From: Legionella waltersii
GTDB taxonomy: Bacteria; Pseudomonadota; Gammaproteobacteria; Legionellales; Legionellaceae
DNA length: 64,000 nt
Assembly (NCBI RefSeq): GCF_001468085.1
Contig: NZ_LNZB01000060.1
Coordinates: 294,900 to 358,899, forward strand
Reading direction: 5' to 3'
Part shown: one piece after another, positions 1-8,505 of the stretch
Layout: each line of letters opens with the position of its first letter
How positions within the stretch are numbered: the stretch's first letter is position 1
Made by a program: the position numbers and the translations under genes
The notes under the pieces: generated by a model
Told to the model about the DNA's origin: nothing
The model's database searches: none
Seen by the model: only the letters and a program-made list of their open reading frames with translations

Positions 1-599
1 AGATAGAACACATTGTCTTTATACACTGTTATGCAATAAAACATCACCAGATCGGCGTTTTCTTGCATGGAGATCTTGCCAAATGGACAGGTGTTTTGGG
101 CGTAATCATAGAGTTTATCCCTGTTTTCATTTTTATCCATATCCAATTTCACGGAGTTAGCTTGCGTTGTGGATGTTATTGTTCGCTGGTATTGATACTC
201 TTTAACTGACTTAAATCCGAGTTTAGGATAGAAACCCCATACGCTTGAATTAGCAAAAAGATAAATCAGATGGCTCTCTGCTTTCCAATCTTCAAAGACC
301 TTTTCCATGAGCCTTCTACTTAAGCCTTGATTTCTGTAGGCTTCCTCTGTCATCACGGTGCCAATCTGGATCGCTCTTTGTTGATGGCCAAAGATGCTAA
401 AACCCATAATATTTACTGAAACATTGGCAACGGCTTGCTCCCCATCGAACAAGGTATAGGGGATGTATTTATCTCGCCAATAGCCGGATTGGTACCATTC
501 TTCAAACGATAAATCAAAGGTTTTAACTGCAAGATGATTAAACGCGGCGCGCTTTTGCTCATCTTGTTGATAACCCTTAAAAAAAGTAAGTTCTTTCAT
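1..599 (-). CDS. GNAT family N-acetyltransferase (3' part outside window)
   Basis: Read on minus from an ATG at 599; the frame is open to the window edge, so the C-terminus is missing. About 199 residues are visible. The acetyl-CoA binding signature YRNQGLSRRLMEK lies near residue 90 and is followed by FYPKLGF, the usual beta-bulge end of a GNAT fold. The ATG overlaps the TGA of the upstream AadA-like gene as ATGA, so the two are probably translationally coupled. Substrate is unknown; the neighbours suggest a small-molecule or drug acetyltransferase, which is inference. Confidence 0.85.
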   Translation of the reverse strand, partial: MKELTFFKGYQQDEQKRAAFNHLAVKTFDLSFEEWYQSGYWRDKYIPYTLFDGEQAVANVSVNIMGFSIFGHQQRAIQIGTVMTEEAYRNQGLSRRLMEKVFEDWKAESHLIYLFANSSVWGFYPKLGFKSVKEYQYQRTITSTTQANSVKLDMDKNENRDKLYDYAQNTCPFGKISMQENADLVMFYCITVYKDNVFY

Positions 600-1429
600 T
601 CGCTCACCTTGTAGGCTATTTTGTTTGGATTTATGAATAATTTGATTGCGTTAATTTTCTGTAGTATCCAATCTGCACAAGGTACTAACGATGCTTTGAT
701 ATCTTCCCAATATTCATTTTCATCGCCGATGCAGATAGATTTAGCTCTATTCATCACGGCTTGGTAAGTTTTTGGCAACCGTTCTATTACCCAATCCGCT
801 GCATCTGGTTTGGAGCAAATTGTATTGGTTTCTAAAGTACACCAAATCCTTGCTAGGGTGAGTAGCACATTGCGAGTATCATCTTTGATATCGGCTGCAA
901 GTCTATCCAGGTCTTGAAGCATCGCTTTAATAAAATCAGCGTAGGGAACTGGCGCTAAAATTTTTTCTGGCTGCTCCCCAAACAAGGTCTGACTTTTCAA
1001 TAAAACCTGAGTGATAATCAAGGCAAGATCAGGCATTTCAAGATTAGGGGATTCAATCTCACCCATTTCAAAAGAAGCTCTTAGCCATTCTCCATATTGA
1101 AAATCAAAACGAGGGGGATAATGCCAGGGGTTAACTGCTCCTTTTTCAACAACCGTCATTTCTATAGGCCGTTTTGCGCTTTTCATGTAAAGGCCTGATA
1201 TGTGAAGCAGGTGTTTCGTCAATTCATTCTTTTCACTCAAGGTTGTGGCATGATTAATTACAACGAATAAGTCAATGTCACTGTATTTTTGTAAACCACC
1301 AACAAGGGCTGAACCATAAAGATAAACGCCCAAAATATTGTCACCTAAAATTTTAGTGACTAAATCAAGACATTCCTTGATTTGTTGCGCATCAGGATTT
1401 TTTTCTAGTTGTTCATTAGGAGAACTCAT
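596..1429 (-). CDS. AadA-like aminoglycoside nucleotidyltransferase
   Basis: 277 residues, slightly longer than the AadA/ANT(3'') family. The nucleotidyltransferase motif is intact: G39-S40, then D51 and D53 in the segment KYSDIDLF, the metal and nucleotide ligands. A second family hallmark, PWHYPPRFDFQYGEWLR near residue 100, is present, followed by a helical C-terminal domain. Members adenylylate streptomycin or spectinomycin in the cytosol. Stop and start overlap both neighbours by four bases, placing it in a minus-strand cargo operon. The exact drug specificity cannot be read from sequence. Confidence 0.8.
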   Translation of the reverse strand: MSSPNEQLEKNPDAQQIKECLDLVTKILGDNILGVYLYGSALVGGLQKYSDIDLFVVINHATTLSEKNELTKHLLHISGLYMKSAKRPIEMTVVEKGAVNPWHYPPRFDFQYGEWLRASFEMGEIESPNLEMPDLALIITQVLLKSQTLFGEQPEKILAPVPYADFIKAMLQDLDRLAADIKDDTRNVLLTLARIWCTLETNTICSKPDAADWVIERLPKTYQAVMNRAKSICIGDENEYWEDIKASLVPCADWILQKINAIKLFINPNKIAYKVSE

Positions 1430-2118
1430 GGCAATAATCCAATTAAACGCATGGGCGCTTCGGTTGCTTGTTTGATTTTCAGTGGGAAGGCCATGACAAA
1501 ACTACCTATAGAGGGTAATTGTTCACTATTTGCAATGTTTTCCACGATGTATCGTCCTGAATTTAACAAGATGCGATGCACAGGATAATCATCATCTGGC
1601 CTGTCAGGTGATAAGGTATCTATGCCTAAACCCACAATGCCCCGTGACACCAGCAAGGTAGCTGTTTCTGCCGAGACAGAGGGAAAATTATGGTTGTTAC
1701 GATATTGGAGGGGGTTACCCCAGAAACGTGACCAGCCTGTTTTCATGATAACGAATGAATCAGGTTGAATAAGACCATGCGTTTTTTCAAAATCAGCAAT
1801 ATCTTGGGGTGTCACATTGTATAGTGCATGCGCTTTTGTGGATACATCAATAACCACACAAGGAGAGACCAATTGATCCAGCGGAATTTGGTCTATAGAT
1901 AGGCCATCAGGACAGCAATGCGCGGGGGCATCCATATGTGTTCCCATCCCTGCGGGCATACTGAGGCTTTGCACTCGAAATGGGGTTTCGCTGGTAGAGT
2001 CAGCGTAATCCAATACTATTGATGACGAAAAACCACAGGTTTCCTCCCAGGCGGGACTGTTTTCATCTAGAGTATGGGTTAATTCAATAAGTTGGTAAGG
2101 AAATATCAAAGGTTTCAT
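1426..2118 (-). CDS. Cyclase/kynurenine formamidase-like metal-dependent hydrolase
   Basis: 230 residues. The metal-binding motif HxDxPxH is at residues 61-67 (H61, D63, P65, H67), diagnostic of the cyclase family (KynB-like). The N-terminal segment IELTHTLDENSPAW and the later GLGIDTLSPD are also typical. Members hydrolyse amides or lactones with a divalent metal. The gene lies three bases downstream of the methyltransferase and overlaps the AadA-like gene by four bases. No tryptophan-degradation genes are adjacent, so a kynurenine role is not supported; a detoxifying hydrolase is a possibility. Confidence 0.8.
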   Translation of the reverse strand: MKPLIFPYQLIELTHTLDENSPAWEETCGFSSSIVLDYADSTSETPFRVQSLSMPAGMGTHMDAPAHCCPDGLSIDQIPLDQLVSPCVVIDVSTKAHALYNVTPQDIADFEKTHGLIQPDSFVIMKTGWSRFWGNPLQYRNNHNFPSVSAETATLLVSRGIVGLGIDTLSPDRPDDDYPVHRILLNSGRYIVENIANSEQLPSIGSFVMAFPLKIKQATEAPMRLIGLLP

Positions 2119-2121
2119 TTT

Positions 2122-2901
2122 TTATTTCATTTTGGCTAGGGTTAAAATATTAAGACTTTTATCAGGTATAAATTGATGGCCATCCATATCATACTGGTTA
2201 AGCACCTCAAATCCATTTTTTTCGAGTAAATTCTGCAATTCTTGTGCTGTGTATATTTGTAGACTAAAAGTGTTTGTATGGTATTCCGGTTTGCTACCTT
2301 CTTTTGTAATCGTATATTTATCATGAGAAATAAGCAGGCCACGTTCTCTGTCTATTTCTGAATGTTGCTGATTGCGAAATGTAACACCATCAACAACGCT
2401 ATTGATATCCATAACAAAATCTTTAATGATCTCGTCCGTAAGAGCTTGTAAGTTAAATATATCAAAGATATATATGCCGCCATCATTTAAGTTATGGCGT
2501 ATATTTTGAAGAGTTATTTCAAAATCTGATTTGTTAATATGTCCTATAGCACTAAATATTGTTATAACTGCATCGAATTTTCCTACATTAATAGTGCGCA
2601 TATCTCCTACAATGAACGGAGCCTTCAGATTCATTTTCTTGGCTTTATTCCGTGCTGAATCAATTAAAGCGGGACTTAGGTCACTGCCTGTAATTTTATA
2701 TCCATGTTGAGCCAAATAGAGCACTTGCGAACCAGTACCACAAGTCATGTCCAGAATTGTTTTAGCTCCTCGCTCTTTTAAAAGCTTTTCGATCAGCGCA
2801 TTTTTATTTTCGGTATTATCATTAATGTTATGCGCATCAAAAAACTGGGGTAATTGTTGGTATTCAATTGGTAACCCAAGATTGACCGTTTTATTGCTCA
2901 T
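2122..2901 (-). CDS. Class I SAM-dependent methyltransferase
   Basis: 259 residues. SAM-binding motif I is at residues 49-57 (ILDMTCGTGS region), followed by GSDLSPALID as motif II and FDAVITIFSAIGHI as motif IV. It resembles small-molecule methyltransferases of the Methyltransf_25 type. Upstream is a GAGGT-type ribosome site; the start overlaps the hydrolase gene by 11 bases. The substrate is not predictable. The gene is one of four such methyltransferases in the element's cargo. Confidence 0.85.
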   Translation of the reverse strand: MSNKTVNLGLPIEYQQLPQFFDAHNINDNTENKNALIEKLLKERGAKTILDMTCGTGSQVLYLAQHGYKITGSDLSPALIDSARNKAKKMNLKAPFIVGDMRTINVGKFDAVITIFSAIGHINKSDFEITLQNIRHNLNDGGIYIFDIFNLQALTDEIIKDFVMDINSVVDGVTFRNQQHSEIDRERGLLISHDKYTITKEGSKPEYHTNTFSLQIYTAQELQNLLEKNGFEVLNQYDMDGHQFIPDKSLNILTLAKMK

Positions 2902-3955
2902 AATTAATACCTCTTATATTGAAAACAACCTGTTTTACGCTTTTAATAAAAATTTCTGGTTGATCAATGTGAATATTATGCCCGCTTTTTTTAACTATTT
3001 TAAGAATGCTATTTGTGGATAACGCAAGCATTTTAATTTTTTCAGCTTTTGCTAATGCTATAGGTTTCTTGAGATCAAGATTAAGCATGGCATTAAATGC
3101 GCCACGCTGATGTTTACTAATTACCGCATTAACAAAATGTTTTAATTCTCGATAACGAGTAACAAAATGAATCATCTCATTTTGCTCAGCAATAATAACA
3201 ACTAGAGGCTTATTTCCTAACATATGGGGATTTTTTTTATTTATTTTATCCAAATCATCCATATCTTTACTTTCTATCTTGCGAAAAATATCGATTTTAT
3301 GTGAAAAATCATTAGGTATTGATTGGCTTTTAATTTTGGCGATTAATTCAGGGTTTTGTTTGGTGGCTTTCAGCTTATCCCCACTAACTTCTGAATGATT
3401 TTTTAAGTAAGCATCTTTTTTTTCATTAAGGACAATGAGGGCGTTAACCAGCTCATCAGAAAAGCCATAATCCTTCATGTTCATACTACCAGAAGTTGCT
3501 TCAACTAAAACCATGCCAGCAACTTCGTCTGGATATTCCTCCAAGTAATTGCGTACGTACAATCCTCCATAAGAATGGCCAACTAAAATGTAGGGTGGGG
3601 GGTTATGTCTTTTAATCAAGGGGTTGTTTAATAAAACGTGTAAATCTTTTGCTGTTTTAAGCGCATCGAACTGTATTTTATTTTTAGGAATGCTGCTTTT
3701 TCCTAGTCCTGCTCTACTATAACTGCAAACACGGGTAAATTTGGCTATTTCTGGTTGTACTTTTGACCAAGTTGATAAATCTGTTCCGCTGCCGGCTTCA
3801 AGAATAACAGTAGGACTACCTTTACCCTGGCACACTACATGTAACTTATGGTTCCCCACATTAATCCGGGAATCGAATACAGGAAAGGGATTCTGAGAGG
3901 AGTAAGCTGCATAAGAGAGCATTAAAAGAAAAATAATGTTGGCGAATTTAATCAT
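2891..3955 (-). CDS. Secreted alpha/beta hydrolase
   Basis: 354 residues with an N-terminal hydrophobic signal segment (residues 5-18), so probably periplasmic or exported. The nucleophile elbow GHSYGG centres on Ser128, and a C-terminal His lies in KKSGHNIHIDQPE near residue 334. The oxyanion-loop region LEAGSGTDLSTW near residue 53 is typical of the fold. It is probably an esterase or lipase-like enzyme. It is the first gene of the minus-strand cargo run, diverging from the methyltransferase at 4118. Confidence 0.8.
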   Translation of the reverse strand: MIKFANIIFLLMLSYAAYSSQNPFPVFDSRINVGNHKLHVVCQGKGSPTVILEAGSGTDLSTWSKVQPEIAKFTRVCSYSRAGLGKSSIPKNKIQFDALKTAKDLHVLLNNPLIKRHNPPPYILVGHSYGGLYVRNYLEEYPDEVAGMVLVEATSGSMNMKDYGFSDELVNALIVLNEKKDAYLKNHSEVSGDKLKATKQNPELIAKIKSQSIPNDFSHKIDIFRKIESKDMDDLDKINKKNPHMLGNKPLVVIIAEQNEMIHFVTRYRELKHFVNAVISKHQRGAFNAMLNLDLKKPIALAKAEKIKMLALSTNSILKIVKKSGHNIHIDQPEIFIKSVKQVVFNIRGINYEQ

Positions 3956-4117
3956 TGGGTTGCCTCAAATTAAGATCTCAATTGTTTTAATCGATTAGAA
4001 TAATATGTCTTAACGCTAGCCTATCTGTTAGATTTAGGAAAAAAACAGCTTATAATTCCATGTATGTCTCTCTCACTGCAATACAATAAATAGTGAATTA
4101 TATGAGGATTTCTTTAA
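3956..4117. promoter_or_regulatory. Divergent intergenic region
   Basis: 162 bases between divergent cargo transcripts, so promoters for both directions should lie here. The stretch is AT-rich with several TAtaAT-like boxes, but none paired with a good -35 box that I would assign. A weak ATGAGGAT precedes the plus-strand start at 4118. Confidence 0.35.
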
Positions 4118-4750
4118 ATGACCAACGAATTTGGCCCTAAAATAAAAAAGGGTTATGACAGCATAGCCGATGTTTGGAATGAAAAACGAGAATGGTATAT
4201 AGAACAAGAATCTATTGATGAAGCTATCTCATATCTGGAAAAAGGTGCCTCTATTTTAGATGTTGGATGTGGTTCTGGTAAACCTATTGCGGCATACCTA
4301 CTTTCTAAAGGTTATGATGTGTATGGAATTGATATTTCAGAAAAACAAGTTGAGCATGCAAAAAACATTATTCCGAAAGAGAACCTTTTTGTTGCGGACA
4401 TCTTTTCATTCTCAACAACTGTTACCTTTGATGCTATTATTTGCTGGTTTACTATATTTCATATCCATGCAAATCAACATCCAGAAGTTTTAAAAAAGCT
4501 TCATTCTTTATTAAAACCTAAAGGCATATTATTAATCACCTTTGCAGATACTAGTATAGAGCCTGAGGGAACCGACTTGACCATAATCGATGAGCATACT
4601 ATTGAATCTGAAATGTTTGGCGAACGATTTTACCATAGCGGTAACCCGGCTTCCATTAATAGCCAAATTGTTAAATCTGTTGGTTTTAAAATAATTGGAG
4701 ATAAAATCGATCAACCTGGAAATCAAGTCATTTTAGCGATGAAAGAATAA
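4118..4750 (+). CDS. Class I SAM-dependent methyltransferase
   Basis: 210 residues. Motif I ILDVGCGSG is at 46-54, motif II YGIDISEKQVEHA near 71, and FDAIICWFTIFHI matches motif IV. The N-terminus (GYDSIADVWNEKR) is typical of stand-alone small-molecule methyltransferases. It begins a plus-strand run of five cargo genes with short gaps. Substrate unknown. Confidence 0.85.
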   Translation: MTNEFGPKIKKGYDSIADVWNEKREWYIEQESIDEAISYLEKGASILDVGCGSGKPIAAYLLSKGYDVYGIDISEKQVEHAKNIIPKENLFVADIFSFSTTVTFDAIICWFTIFHIHANQHPEVLKKLHSLLKPKGILLITFADTSIEPEGTDLTIIDEHTIESEMFGERFYHSGNPASINSQIVKSVGFKIIGDKIDQPGNQVILAMKE

Positions 4751-4766
4751 ATAAAAGGTAAAAACC

Positions 4767-5654
4767 ATGATTACTCCAATTAAAATAGGCGATACCATTG
4801 GTCTGGTTACTCCTTCAAGCCCTATGATGCCAGGCCGACTTGAATCTGGTATTTCCTATTTGCAGCAAAAAGGATTTAAAATAAAAGTGGGTAAGCATGT
4901 ACATGATGCTCAGCGCTTTATGGCAGGATCCGACGAAAACAGAGCTCAGGACATTATGGATTGCTTTCTTGATCAAGAGGTAAAAGCTATCATGGCTACA
5001 GGTGGCGGATATGGTTCGCAACGAATCCTCCCTTTCCTTGATTATGATGTGATTCGTGACAATCCCAAAATCTTAACGGGTTTTAGTGATACCACAGCCC
5101 TGCAATCAGGTTTATTAAAAAAAGCAGGTATTATTTCTTGCACTGGTTTTGTATTTGGTGACTTAGACGATGGCTTGCTAGACCCCTTAATTGAAAGAAC
5201 CTTGTTTGCGTGTCTTCAAGGAGAGTCTTTTCATATTGCTGAGGGTCAATCAGTGTACCCAGGTATTGCAAAAGGGACATTAATTGGTGGCAATTTAGAA
5301 AGCTGGGTTGCCCTATTGGGAACTCCCTACCAATCAGCTGTAAACGATTCTATTTTACTACTCGAAGATGTTGGAGCTGAACCCTTTCAAGTAGATTGCA
5401 GATTATCGCAACTTGATTTGGCAGGAATTTTCAAACAAGTATCTGGTGTTGTTTTTGGGCAATTCGCACGTTGTAAAGCAAATTATTTTCCTGAACGAGA
5501 TGGTACTGTGGAAGACGTAATTGATGAATGGTCATCGCGAATAAATGTTCCATGTATTAAAGATTTTCCTTACGGACATATACCTAGACGCTGCGTGCTA
5601 CCTCTCGGTAAAGAGGTTTTATTAAATGCAGATCAAGGTATACTTAAGGTATAG
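4767..5654 (+). CDS. S66 family peptidase (LD-carboxypeptidase / MccF-like)
   Basis: 295 residues. S66 enzymes use a Ser-Glu-His triad. Ser107 lies in GFSDTTAL, a glutamate lies in LLLEDVGAEPF near 197, and a histidine in FPYGHIPRR near 270. Family members cut murein LD-bonds or, as in MccF, hydrolyse the amide of aminoacyl-adenylate toxins such as processed microcin C. The absence of a signal peptide and the resistance-like neighbourhood favour the MccF-type role, but this is inference. A clear paralogue lies at 31278-32165 on the other side of the conjugation genes. Confidence 0.85.
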   Translation: MITPIKIGDTIGLVTPSSPMMPGRLESGISYLQQKGFKIKVGKHVHDAQRFMAGSDENRAQDIMDCFLDQEVKAIMATGGGYGSQRILPFLDYDVIRDNPKILTGFSDTTALQSGLLKKAGIISCTGFVFGDLDDGLLDPLIERTLFACLQGESFHIAEGQSVYPGIAKGTLIGGNLESWVALLGTPYQSAVNDSILLLEDVGAEPFQVDCRLSQLDLAGIFKQVSGVVFGQFARCKANYFPERDGTVEDVIDEWSSRINVPCIKDFPYGHIPRRCVLPLGKEVLLNADQGILKV

Positions 5655-5687
5655 AAAATCAATTTCAATTAAGTTGCACTTATTCTA

Positions 5688-6653
5688 ATGGATACTGATA
5701 CTCCAATACCCAATGAACAAATTACATCTTCTGTTGTACATTCAATGACAGGAGAACAGGTGCTATCTGCGACAAGACTAGCAACGGGTGATCAAAATTT
5801 TGTATATGCGGTAAAGACTACGGCGGCAGAATATGTACTCCGTTTGACTGATATCAGTCACAAATATAAATTTCAGTCTGCTATTGCATGGCAGAAAATG
5901 CTAATCCCTCTTGGAGTCCCTCTAGCTGAATTTATTAATTCAGATTTAGAGGGGAAGTATTCCCCTTTTCCTGCATTACTGATGATGCGTTTGCCTGGTG
6001 ATGATTTGATTAATGTTTATCAAAAACTAACAAATGTAGAAAAAAACAAATTAGCTAATGAAATGGTTCGCATCCAGTCTTTATGTGCCGGCCTTCCTGA
6101 CGGGCCAGGTTATGGTATTTTGGACAGTTATGACGTAATTCCAACAGAAAAAACATGGTATGAATTTTTGACAAAAAGATTGGAGCTATACAAAGAGCAT
6201 ATAACCAAAAATGCTGTTTTTAATCCAGTTATGGTTACTCAAGTTCTTAATGTGGCTCAACAAATGAAAGAGAACTTTAACATTATTCGACCAACTCCTT
6301 TTTTATGGGATGCCAGCGAGCGCAACGTATTGATACATGATAGTAAGATCGCAGGTATTGTAGACGTCGATGAAATTTGTTTTGGTGACCCGTTATTAGT
6401 GATTGCACTTACAAGTACATGTCTTGAGCTTGAAGGTCTTGATACTATATATACTGATTACTGGACAGCAGCTTTAAATCTTGATAAATCAGCACAAGAT
6501 AGGCTTGATTTTTATAAGTTATTTTATTCTATAGCGTTTATGCGAAAACACTCAATGCAAACAGCCAATAGTAAAAAGGTTATGTTTGATACTGAGAAGC
6601 TCTTATGCATTTTTCATCAATCTTGGGATCGACTTAATAAATTGCATGTCTAA
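5688..6653 (+). CDS. APH-fold phosphotransferase, degenerate Brenner motif
   Basis: 321 residues. The N-lobe has YVLRLTD near residue 49, and the catalytic loop is WDASERNVLI at 207-216. The aspartate (D208) and asparagine (N213) of the HGDxxxxN motif are kept, but the histidine is replaced by Trp. The metal-binding segment is DVDE at 226-229 in place of DFG/DxD. It resembles aminoglycoside or spectinomycin phosphotransferases; an unrelated small-molecule kinase is also possible. Confidence 0.75.
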   Translation: MDTDTPIPNEQITSSVVHSMTGEQVLSATRLATGDQNFVYAVKTTAAEYVLRLTDISHKYKFQSAIAWQKMLIPLGVPLAEFINSDLEGKYSPFPALLMMRLPGDDLINVYQKLTNVEKNKLANEMVRIQSLCAGLPDGPGYGILDSYDVIPTEKTWYEFLTKRLELYKEHITKNAVFNPVMVTQVLNVAQQMKENFNIIRPTPFLWDASERNVLIHDSKIAGIVDVDEICFGDPLLVIALTSTCLELEGLDTIYTDYWTAALNLDKSAQDRLDFYKLFYSIAFMRKHSMQTANSKKVMFDTEKLLCIFHQSWDRLNKLHV

Positions 6654-6687
6654 AAAGTTATTTTAACAGGGTAATGGGGGTATCAAT

Positions 6688-7107
6688 ATGCAATGGGAAA
6701 TAATTAAAAGCTCCAATGAAGTTATAGAATACATTGATAATACACTGGGCGATTTCAATAAAACGCAAGTTAACTATAATTCTAAAATGAATTATCTCCC
6801 TCTTAATTTTCATATTAAAGATAAAGAAGGAGCTGTTATTGCTGGAATCAATTCTTTTTCTTGCTGGCAAATGCTTTATCTCAGTGAGTTTTATGTTGCA
6901 GAGCAGTACAGAAGAAAAGGTTTAGGAACACTTTTATTAGAACAAGTAGAGCAAGAAGCCAAAAAACGGGGTAGCTTAATTGCTCAGACCGATACATTTG
7001 ATTGGCAGGCTAAAGATTTTTATTTGAAGTTTGGTTATGAAGTATTTGGCGTTATTGATAATTGTCCAGAGGGACATAAACGTTTTTATTTGAAGAAAAT
7101 TCTTTAA
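6688..7107 (+). CDS. GNAT family N-acetyltransferase
   Basis: 139 residues. Acetyl-CoA motif YRRKGLGTLLLEQ is near residue 73, followed by DTFDWQAKDFYLKFGYEVFG. The start is supported by a GGGGG run upstream. The layout resembles the GNAT at 46570-47013, with which it shares the TFDW...FY...G segment, so the two are likely paralogues. Its substrate is not predictable. Confidence 0.85.
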   Translation: MQWEIIKSSNEVIEYIDNTLGDFNKTQVNYNSKMNYLPLNFHIKDKEGAVIAGINSFSCWQMLYLSEFYVAEQYRRKGLGTLLLEQVEQEAKKRGSLIAQTDTFDWQAKDFYLKFGYEVFGVIDNCPEGHKRFYLKKIL

Positions 7108-7128
7108 CTCATTAATTAAGTATCTGAA

Positions 7129-8289
7129 ATGATCTCCACATTATCGATAAACAATTATCGCTCCATCTTAGATTTGAAAATACCATTAGGTCGACTTAAT
7201 GTAATTACAGGTCCTAATGGGAGTGGTAAATCTAATATTTACCGAGCTCTCCACCTCCTTTCACAAACCGTAAGCGGTGGAGTTATTAAAGCATTAGCGC
7301 AGGAAGGGGGATTAAACTCGACGTATTGGGCAGGACCTGAAACATTGTCTAAAAGCATGTTACAAGGTGATGCGGAAATTGTAGGTAGTACTCGCAAAAA
7401 AGTAGTACGAATGCAGCTTGGTTTTTCAACACCTGAGTTAAGCTACTCTATTTCGCTGGGTTTACCTAAACCATCCAGATCTGCTTTTTCCTTAGATCCA
7501 GAAATAAAACGAGAGTGTATTTGGGCTGGTCCATGCTTTAGACCATCAAGTCTAATTGTTGATAGAGTTGGCCCCATAGTAAAGGTGCGCCCTTCTCGAG
7601 CTTGGCAAGTAGTAGATAATCAATTAAATATTTTTGATAGCCTTTTTTCTCAAATTGGTAATATTAAAGAAACACCAGAAATTAGCTACATACGAGAGAC
7701 TATTCGTCATTGGAGGTTTTATGATCATTTCCGCACTGACAGAGAGGCACCTGCACGGAAAACTCAAATTGGTACACAAACACCTATTTTAAGCAATGAA
7801 GGTGATGATTTAGCTGCAGCACTACAGACGATTAGAGAAATAGGTGATCATGAGGCACTTGATCAAACAATAAGCGATGCGTTTCCAGGGACAAAATTAG
7901 TACTAACCTCTCATGATGGTGGCTATCTTTCAGTAGGACTTTCTCAACAAGGTTTATTGCGGCCATTAACTTGCACAGAATTCTCAGATGGAACTTTACG
8001 CTATTTATTATTAGCTGCTGCCTTATTAACTCCACGACCACCAAAGCTCATGATTTTAAATGAACCTGAGACAAGTTTGCATCCTGACTTAATACCCGCT
8101 TTAGCGAAACTGATTTTACATGCATCTGAAAAAACACAAATTTGGGTTGTCTCTCATGCGTTACCCCTTATTGATATTCTAAGAAAAGATTGGTCATGCA
8201 ATGTTATTGAGCTTGAAAAAAAATTGGGGCAAACAAAAATATTTGGTCAATCGATTTTAGAAACACCCTCCTGGCATTGGCCTGATTAA
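7129..8289 (+). CDS. AAA/ABC-type ATPase (RecF/OLD-like, COG4637-type)
   Basis: 386 residues. The N-terminus ISTLSINNYRSILDL is the usual entry strand of SMC/RecF-like ATPases. Walker A GPNGSGKS is at 28-35 and an ABC-like segment EFSDGTLRYLLLAAAL lies near 280. Walker B plus catalytic Glu is KLMILNEPETSLHP near 305, followed by a D-loop and an H-loop-like VSHALPLIDIL. Such single-gene ATPases occur in mobile elements and sometimes in defence cassettes. No nuclease or effector partner is adjacent, so the role stays open. Confidence 0.75.
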   Translation: MISTLSINNYRSILDLKIPLGRLNVITGPNGSGKSNIYRALHLLSQTVSGGVIKALAQEGGLNSTYWAGPETLSKSMLQGDAEIVGSTRKKVVRMQLGFSTPELSYSISLGLPKPSRSAFSLDPEIKRECIWAGPCFRPSSLIVDRVGPIVKVRPSRAWQVVDNQLNIFDSLFSQIGNIKETPEISYIRETIRHWRFYDHFRTDREAPARKTQIGTQTPILSNEGDDLAAALQTIREIGDHEALDQTISDAFPGTKLVLTSHDGGYLSVGLSQQGLLRPLTCTEFSDGTLRYLLLAAALLTPRPPKLMILNEPETSLHPDLIPALAKLILHASEKTQIWVVSHALPLIDILRKDWSCNVIELEKKLGQTKIFGQSILETPSWHWPD

Positions 8290-8346
8290 AAGAATTAGAA
8301 AGAGTAATTGACGAATTTTATGAACATTATCTGTTCAGAGCTAGTC

Positions 8347-8505
8347 CTATGGTATAGTGAAACTTAGAGTTTGGCCATTCAAAAACAATGCAAAATCGAG
8401 ATTTGAAGGAATATTAGTTTTAACGACATAGTGTTCATCAATCTTTTTTACAGGTTTTGGCACAAGTAAATCTCTTGAATTGGTAATGTGATTTAGCCAC
8501 CGAAT
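8347..8505 (-). pseudogene. In-frame tail after the traD stop (remnant or readthrough extension)
   Basis: Directly after the TAA of traD (8506-8508) the same frame stays open for 52 further codons to a TAG at 8347. The translation looks protein-like, for example RDLLVPKPVKKIDEHYVVK and FALFLNGQTLSFTIP. It has no start codon of its own. It may be the true C-terminus of TraD cut by a point mutation, or the end of a deleted downstream gene fused here. Confidence 0.35.
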